DNA of 64,000 nucleotides from Christensenella sp. UBA1685 (GTDB taxonomy: Bacteria > Bacillota > Clostridia > Christensenellales > CAG-138), in the NCBI GenBank assembly GCA_002320595.1, contig DCKB01000021.1, forward strand, positions 46,900 to 110,899, given 5' to 3'. Shown here piece after piece: positions 59,254-64,000 of the stretch; the stretch's first letter is position 1; every line of letters starts with the position of its first letter. Below the pieces are notes generated by a model that saw only the letters and a list, made by a program, of their open reading frames with translations, did not search any database and was not told the origin of the DNA. The position numbers and the translations under genes were made by a program.

Positions 59254-60597
59254 TCAGGCGGTTTGCACAAGCGCAGCGCGCTTCCTGTAAAGGAACAGAA
59301 ACACGCCTGTAACGATAAGGCAGAGCGCTTCGCTCAGTGCAGGGGCATACCAGACGCCAGCCCCGCCCAAGAGCGCCGCAAGGCCCATCAGGGCAACCGT
59401 AACCGTTATAAACCCGCGGGAAAGAGCAATGGTCATCGCGGGTACGGGCAGCGCCATGGCCGTGAAGTATCCGGCGCTGAGCACGTTGAACCCAAGCACC
59501 AGGAACGTGAAGGAGAACGCGCGCAGCGCCCCTACCGTGTAAGCAAACGTGGGGCTGCTGCGTTCAAACAGCAGCGATACGATCCATTCCGGGAACAGCT
59601 GGCAAACTGCAAAACACAAAACCGCAGCTGCTATGCCGCCCGTAAGCGCATAGCGGAAGTACCCGCGGCAGGCTGCACGGTCCCCGCGTCCCAGGTTGAG
59701 GCTCACAAGCGGCTGCATCCCCTGCGTGGTGCCGACAACGAGCATCAGCACAAGCGTGTTCACATATCCGATCAGCGAATAGCTCACGATACCGGTTTCG
59801 CCGATGTACATGCGGATCACACGGTTGAACAGGAACGTCGTGTAACCGAGCGCAAATTCGGAAGAAAACTCCGAAAGGCCCAGCGGCAGGATGCGCCGGT
59901 ATACGTTGAGGAACGGCCGCGAAACCCGGAATTTCATGCGTGAACGGCCGCGCAGAAAATGCGTCAGGAAAATGAGGAAGCTCATCCCCTGGGCGATCCC
60001 CGTCGCAAGCGCCGCACCTTGTACGCCCATGTGGAGGCGCATCACGAACACATAGTCCAGCGCGATGTTGGTAAGGCAGCAGGCTGCAACGCCTACAATT
60101 GATACGGAAGGATGCCCTCCCGTCTTGACCATCACCTCAAAGCAATAGGAAACCATGAAAAACACGGCAAAAGAACTCACGGTCTGCAAATAAGTGATCA
60201 TGTAGGCGCGCGTGCCGTCCGTCGCGCCCAAAATGCCTACGACTTCGTTTGGAAACAGGTGCACCACAAGCGTCAGCAAAAGCGCACACGCCCCCACCAC
60301 AAAAGCATTCTGCGTGAAGGTTCTGTTCGCGGCCTCCTGTTCGCCCCGGCCAATATGGATGGCGCATACCGTTGAGGTTCCCACCGAAAGCAGCACGGCC
60401 ACCGCAAACATGGCGTTGATGAAAGGCATGCACAGGTTCACGGCCGCAAGCGCAAGTTCCCCTACACCGTGCGTCACAAAAATTCCGTCCACGATGGAAT
60501 ACGTTGAGAACACAAACATGGAAGCTACAGAGGGCAGCACAAAGCGAAGAAATTCTCGCACTGACCAGGTTTTTACTTTTCTTTCATTCCGTTTCAT
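59254..60597 (-). CDS. MATE-family efflux transporter
   Basis: A 447-residue transporter with 12 predicted helices. SMFVFSTYSIVDGIFVTHGVGELALAAVNL and GTTQGMQPLVSLNLGRGD mark the two homologous halves. MATE proteins export drugs or metabolites using Na+ or H+. Expression should be controlled by the MerR protein at 60671-61522, which is divergent, through the 19-bp spacer promoter at 60618-60648. Confidence 0.92.
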   Translation of the reverse strand: MKRNERKVKTWSVREFLRFVLPSVASMFVFSTYSIVDGIFVTHGVGELALAAVNLCMPFINAMFAVAVLLSVGTSTVCAIHIGRGEQEAANRTFTQNAFVVGACALLLTLVVHLFPNEVVGILGATDGTRAYMITYLQTVSSFAVFFMVSYCFEVMVKTGGHPSVSIVGVAACCLTNIALDYVFVMRLHMGVQGAALATGIAQGMSFLIFLTHFLRGRSRMKFRVSRPFLNVYRRILPLGLSEFSSEFALGYTTFLFNRVIRMYIGETGIVSYSLIGYVNTLVLMLVVGTTQGMQPLVSLNLGRGDRAACRGYFRYALTGGIAAAVLCFAVCQLFPEWIVSLLFERSSPTFAYTVGALRAFSFTFLVLGFNVLSAGYFTAMALPVPAMTIALSRGFITVTVALMGLAALLGGAGVWYAPALSEALCLIVTGVFLFLYRKRAALVQTA

Positions 60598-60617
60598 ATG
60601 TCACCTCTTTACAACCC

Positions 60618-60648
60618 ATCTTAAACCTTGGTATCATACCAAGGTCAA
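60618..60648 (-). promoter_or_regulatory. MerR-type promoter with a dyad in a 19-bp spacer
   Basis: On the minus strand TTGACC (60643-60648) and TAAGAT (60618-60623) are 19 bp apart. CCTTGGTA-TCA-TACCAAGG (60626-60644) is a perfect dyad that fills the spacer. This is the classic MerR promoter that is activated by twisting the DNA. It drives the MATE gene. Confidence 0.85.
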
Positions 60649-60670
60649 GAGAAAATTTCAGGAGGTCTTT

Positions 60671-61522
60671 ATGAAGCGATATTACAAAATCGGAGAAATT
60701 GCGGCTCTTTACAGCGTTTCCCCGGATTCACTTCGCTATTATGAGGAGATCGGCCTTCTTACTCCACGCCGGGATGCAAACGGCTACCGCATGTACAGCA
60801 TCGAGGATATCTGGCGGCTCAACGTCATCCGTGACATGCTCAAGCTTGATTTTCCAACCGGGCAGATCAAGGAATATCTCGGCGCGCACACGCTGGCCTC
60901 CACACAGGCTTTGCTGCAGCGCGAAAAGGAAGCTGTGGACGCGCGCATTGCAGAGCTTCAGGCCATCCGTGCCGGGATCGAAGCGCGTGAAGGCGAAATT
61001 GCGGCGGCTGCCGCGCGCCCGGTTGGGAAGTTCAGCATTAAAACGCTGCCGGAACGGGGGCTGCTGCGCATGGCGGGCGAAGCGCACGAGGATGCGGAGA
61101 TCGACTTCCTTGTAAAAAAGCTGCACAAGCGCTATGAAGACGAGCTGTTTCTCATCCGCAACGGGGCAACGGGCGCTCTAATCCCGCTTTCCGGCATCAA
61201 GGCCGGCATATTTAACCGGTATTCAAGCGTGTTTATGCTGCGCGAAGGCGGGGAGCCTTGTGACGTTAAGGTACCCGCAGGCGAGTTTGCAACCGTCTGC
61301 TTTCGCGGGGCATATCAGAATACCGCACGTTTCATGCCAAAGCTCCTTGCATACGCAAAAGCGCATTCCCGCGTGCCGTGTGGAAATGCGCTTGAGTTGT
61401 ATCTGATCGACATTCATGAAAGCGGTGATCCATCGGAATATATCACCGAGCTTCAGCTCCCGGTTTCGGAGGCGCCTGATGCGGCCGTTCCTTCGCGCCG
61501 CCTAGACAGCACCAAACCGTAA
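60671..61522 (+). CDS. MerR-family regulator with an effector-binding domain
   Basis: A 283-residue protein. The MerR wing-HTH is at residues 1-75 (YYKIGEIAALYSVSPDSLRYYEEIGLLTP), followed by a coiled-coil, then a GyrI-like effector-binding domain (residues about 115-270). BmrR is the model, and it senses cationic drugs. It is divergent from the MATE gene. GGAGG stands 5 bp before the ATG; earlier frame from 60212 is a shadow. Its last 80 bases overlap the EamA gene end. Confidence 0.9.
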   Translation: MKRYYKIGEIAALYSVSPDSLRYYEEIGLLTPRRDANGYRMYSIEDIWRLNVIRDMLKLDFPTGQIKEYLGAHTLASTQALLQREKEAVDARIAELQAIRAGIEAREGEIAAAAARPVGKFSIKTLPERGLLRMAGEAHEDAEIDFLVKKLHKRYEDELFLIRNGATGALIPLSGIKAGIFNRYSSVFMLREGGEPCDVKVPAGEFATVCFRGAYQNTARFMPKLLAYAKAHSRVPCGNALELYLIDIHESGDPSEYITELQLPVSEAPDAAVPSRRLDSTKP

Positions 61523-62336
61523 TCGTTGCCACAACAACGACGGAGCCGAGAATCGCAAACATGCCGGGCATCTCGCCGAGAAAAATCCAGACCCATACCG
61601 GGCTCAGGATAATCTCCAGCGAAGCGATGAGCGTGCAGGCCAGCGTGGGGCAATGCTTCACCGCAATGCTGTAAAGCGCATAAGGCAGGCCAAGCTGCAG
61701 CACGCCCATAGCGATGACCGCAAGGACGGAGGTGACGGTAACTTCCGGCGGATAGGCAACCGTAAACGGGATGCCAACGGCCGTGGTTATGGCAAGCCCC
61801 AGGAAAATGCCGGAAAGCCTGCGTTCCTCATCGGATTCGCCGGTGAACAGATACACGCCGCCCATCGTAACACCGTCAATGAGCGCAAGGATGTTGCCAA
61901 GCATGCCGCCGGGCGTGAGTTGGTCAAAGAAAAACAGTGCAATGCCGCAGACTGTTATGATTACCGTAACATAATCCGCAGCGCGGTAACGCCGCCGGAA
62001 GATCAGCATGGAAAGCACCACAAGAAACACCGGGGACGTATATTGCAGCACGATGGCGTTTGCCGCCGTGGTCAGCCGGTTTGCAATGAGAAACAGAATG
62101 GAAGTACCGCTCACGCAAAGGCCGATGAGCACCGTCCGCATATCTATGCGTACCCTGTAATGCATTTTGCGCATAAACAGCCAAAGCGTCAGCGTTGCAG
62201 CAAGACCGCGCCAGCCTGCAAGCACCATGGAATTCCACGGCACGCTTTTGATGAACAGCCCTGCCGTGCTCCAAAGCACCGCGCACACAAGCATCAGGCC
62301 GACGCCCAGGCCGGGGGAGCGCTTCTCCTCACTCAT
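61443..62336 (-). CDS. EamA/DMT-family transporter
   Basis: A 297-residue transporter with 10 helices in two EamA repeats (AVLWSTAGLFIKSVPWNSMVLAGWRGL; NILALIDGVTMGGVYLFTG). It exports a metabolite, unknown. The ATG overlaps the preceding MATE stop by 4 bp, so they form one operon. Its 3' end overlaps the MerR gene (convergent) by 80 bp. Confidence 0.9.
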   Translation of the reverse strand: MSEEKRSPGLGVGLMLVCAVLWSTAGLFIKSVPWNSMVLAGWRGLAATLTLWLFMRKMHYRVRIDMRTVLIGLCVSGTSILFLIANRLTTAANAIVLQYTSPVFLVVLSMLIFRRRYRAADYVTVIITVCGIALFFFDQLTPGGMLGNILALIDGVTMGGVYLFTGESDEERRLSGIFLGLAITTAVGIPFTVAYPPEVTVTSVLAVIAMGVLQLGLPYALYSIAVKHCPTLACTLIASLEIILSPVWVWIFLGEMPGMFAILGSVVVVATITVWCCLGGAKERPHQAPPKPGAEAR

Positions 62337-63712
62337 GCCTCCGCCTCCGCATCTGCACCCAACGGTTCAATATAACGCGTATAGGTACGGCGGAGCAGCG
62401 TAATGCACACGAAAAGCGAAACTCCCTCCGCAATCAGGAACGCGTACCAGACGGCGTCAAGACCCCACTCCATCGCAAGGAAATACGCAGCCGGAATCAG
62501 CACGATAATCTGCCGGCAGAGCGACATGATCATGCTGTTTACGCCCTGGCCGACGGCCTGGAACAGCGTGGAAAGCATGATGCCAATCGCCGCAAACGGG
62601 AAGCAGAAGCTGATGGTGCGCAGCGCGCGCACGCCAATCTGCATCATATGGTCGGAAGCGTCGAACAGCGCAAGAAGCACATCCGGGAAGAGCTGGAACA
62701 CCAGCAGGCCAACGGTCATGATTGCAAGTGCATACAGTGCGCCGCACTTGAGCGCCTGCATCAGGCGCTTCTTGTTGCGCGCGCCGAAATTATAGCCCAT
62801 GATGGGCATTGCGCCGCTGTTGAGGCCGAATACCGGCATGAATACAAAGGATTGCAGCTTAAAGTATACGCCGAGCACGCTCACAGCCGTGGGTGTAAAC
62901 AGATACAGGATTTTGTTAAGCGCAAACGTGGTAACGGAACCGATTGCCTGCATCACAATGGAAGGAAGCCCTACGCGGTAGGAGTCTGCAACAACGCTCC
63001 ACTGCGGGCGGAAGCCTTTCAGGCGAATGGTTACAAGGTTGCCCTTGCGGAACAGGAAAACGAACCCGAGCACCATGGAAACGGCTTGTCCGCCAACGGT
63101 AGCAATCGCAGCGCCCGCAACACCCATGGCTGGAAAGCCGAAATACCCGAAAATAAGGATCGGGTCAAACACAATGTTGAAGATTGCGCCTGCAAGCTGA
63201 ATGAGCATAGGGCGAATGGTGTCGCCCGTAGCCTGAATGGTCTTTTCCGCCATGGTGGCGAAAATCGCAAAGCCGCAAAGCCCGCCGCAAAGCCTGAGAT
63301 ATGTCGTTGCAAGATCCAGAATTTCCGCATCGTCCGCAAAAGAAGCAAGGAGCTGCTGCGGGAACACCGCATACACGAACATAAACACAAGCGCGCTCAC
63401 CAGCGCGAGGAATTGGCCCGTAGATGCTGCCGTATCCGCATCCGCCTGCCGGCGTTCGCCGAGCCTGCGCGCGATGAGTGAGTTTACGCCCACGCCGGTG
63501 CCGACCGCCACGGAGATGAACAGCATTTGGAACGGGTACACCAGCGAAACGGCAGTGAGCGCATTTTCGCTGATGCGCGATACGAAGATGCTGTCCACGA
63601 TGTTGTAAAGCGCCATCACAAGCATGGAGGCCATCATCGGCAGCGACATTTTGATCAGAAGCGATGGAATGGGCTGCACGCCCATTTTGTTCTCTCGTTG
63701 AATCGTTTCCAC
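62333..63712 (-). CDS. MATE-family transporter
   Basis: A 459-residue MATE protein of the NorM/DinF-like branch. SMLVMALYNIVDSIFVSRISENALTAVSL and GLNSGAMPIMGYNFGARNKKR are its halves. It forms an operon with the EamA gene. It differs strongly from the MATE at 59254-60597, so the two are not a recent duplication. The ribosome site before the ATG at 63712 is poor. The 190 bp upstream is AT-rich and holds the promoter region, whose boxes are unclear to me. Confidence 0.9.
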   Translation of the reverse strand: METIQRENKMGVQPIPSLLIKMSLPMMASMLVMALYNIVDSIFVSRISENALTAVSLVYPFQMLFISVAVGTGVGVNSLIARRLGERRQADADTAASTGQFLALVSALVFMFVYAVFPQQLLASFADDAEILDLATTYLRLCGGLCGFAIFATMAEKTIQATGDTIRPMLIQLAGAIFNIVFDPILIFGYFGFPAMGVAGAAIATVGGQAVSMVLGFVFLFRKGNLVTIRLKGFRPQWSVVADSYRVGLPSIVMQAIGSVTTFALNKILYLFTPTAVSVLGVYFKLQSFVFMPVFGLNSGAMPIMGYNFGARNKKRLMQALKCGALYALAIMTVGLLVFQLFPDVLLALFDASDHMMQIGVRALRTISFCFPFAAIGIMLSTLFQAVGQGVNSMIMSLCRQIIVLIPAAYFLAMEWGLDAVWYAFLIAEGVSLFVCITLLRRTYTRYIEPLGADAEAEA

Positions 63713-63902
63713 AGGGTATCTATCCTTTACTTGAAGAATCGCCTGCTTTCAGGGGAGCGCAATGCCGCTTAATGGCGGCACCCCTTTCAGGCCGTAAATT
63801 TGATTATATCATAATAAATGTACAATTTCTATATACATATTTCCCGGTTTTCTATTCATATTGTAGGATTACAATACATCTTGGACAGCGAGAAGAAAAA
63901 GG

Positions 63903-64000
63903 ATGAAGGATTCGCACAAATCGGTTATTGTGAGTTTAACAAAAGCAACAAAGACCGAAAGGAAGTGCAAATCCCTCATGACAAGTGTAACACAGGACAT
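63903..64000 (+). CDS. Possible start of a gene cut by the window edge
   Basis: From 63903 (after AAAAAGG) an ORF runs to the window end, and an in-frame ATG at 63978 has GGAAG 13 bp upstream, giving a short MTSVTQD start. Only about 30 residues are visible and no family is recognisable. Either start may be right, or the ORF may be chance. Confidence 0.35.
   Translation, partial: MKDSHKSVIVSLTKATKTERKCKSLMTSVTQD

Overview
The window looks like a chromosomal segment of a GC-rich Gram-positive Clostridia-type bacterium (Bacillota). The grounds are a threonyl-tRNA synthetase T-box leader, Hsp33, a YtxC-type sporulation protein, a LytR-CpsA-Psr wall ligase, the conserved block Orn/Lys/Arg decarboxylase - darA - holB - ricT, lipobox lipoproteins, strong GGAGG ribosome sites and near-perfect sigma-A promoters. 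A Christensenellales or Oscillospirales relative is my guess; no rRNA is present to settle it.

Layout. (1) 1-9731, minus strand: one long operon from a perfect-consensus promoter. It encodes a divergent DeoC-type aldolase, an FGGY sugar kinase, an ornithine-cyclodeaminase-family enzyme, a creatininase-family hydrolase and a complete Opp-type importer (the last gene is cut by the window edge). This reads as a dedicated uptake-and-breakdown pathway for an unidentified amide- or amine-linked sugar compound. (2) 9753-11158: a divergent pair, a C39-like protein and a nitroreductase, around a 9-bp tandem repeat. (3) 11183-17126, minus: a second complete Opp importer in the order oppB-C-D-F-A. Regions 1-3 end at tRNA-Ala(GGC), whose 3' end faces them, so they may be an island. 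(4) 17739-23316, minus: a housekeeping operon with a methyltransferase, Hsp33, a TPR protein, a THUMP-type RNA methyltransferase and an orphan radical SAM enzyme. (5) 23462-27020: a wall ligase, a structured repeat element, a tiny Cys-rich gene, a degenerate M15/PG-binding protein, a lipoprotein and a frameshifted ASCH gene. (6) 27164-32433, minus: a BmpA-type nucleoside importer with a long structured leader. (7) 32411-43236: threonine synthase, peptidase T, a beta-helix surface protein, a PLP enzyme, YtxC, an APC permease and T-box-controlled thrS. (8) 43342-49798: tRNA-Leu(GAG), regulators, AnmK, a second C39-like protein, the second repeat copy and an apparently autoregulated HTH/membrane-protein/lipoprotein operon.

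(9) 49856-53646 is an iron locus: two FeoA, FeoB, a Cys-rich FeoB companion and a membrane-anchored HMA protein. Three strong promoters each carry GTTAG-type dyads that suggest one DtxR/IdeR-like repressor. One of them drives no convincing ORF, only a structured RNA of about 160 nt that ends in a strong terminator, a candidate iron-responsive small RNA. (10) 53719-59193: a membrane protein, the decarboxylase/HAD/darA/holB/ricT block and a 2[4Fe-4S] ferredoxin. (11) 59254-63712: two MATE transporters and an EamA transporter, with a MerR regulator whose dyad lies in a 19-bp promoter spacer.

The three observations most worth following are the operon in 1-9731, the iron-linked RNA at 53485-53646, and the two copies of a roughly 200-bp structured element (24803-25004 and 47255-47455), whose stems differ by compensating changes.
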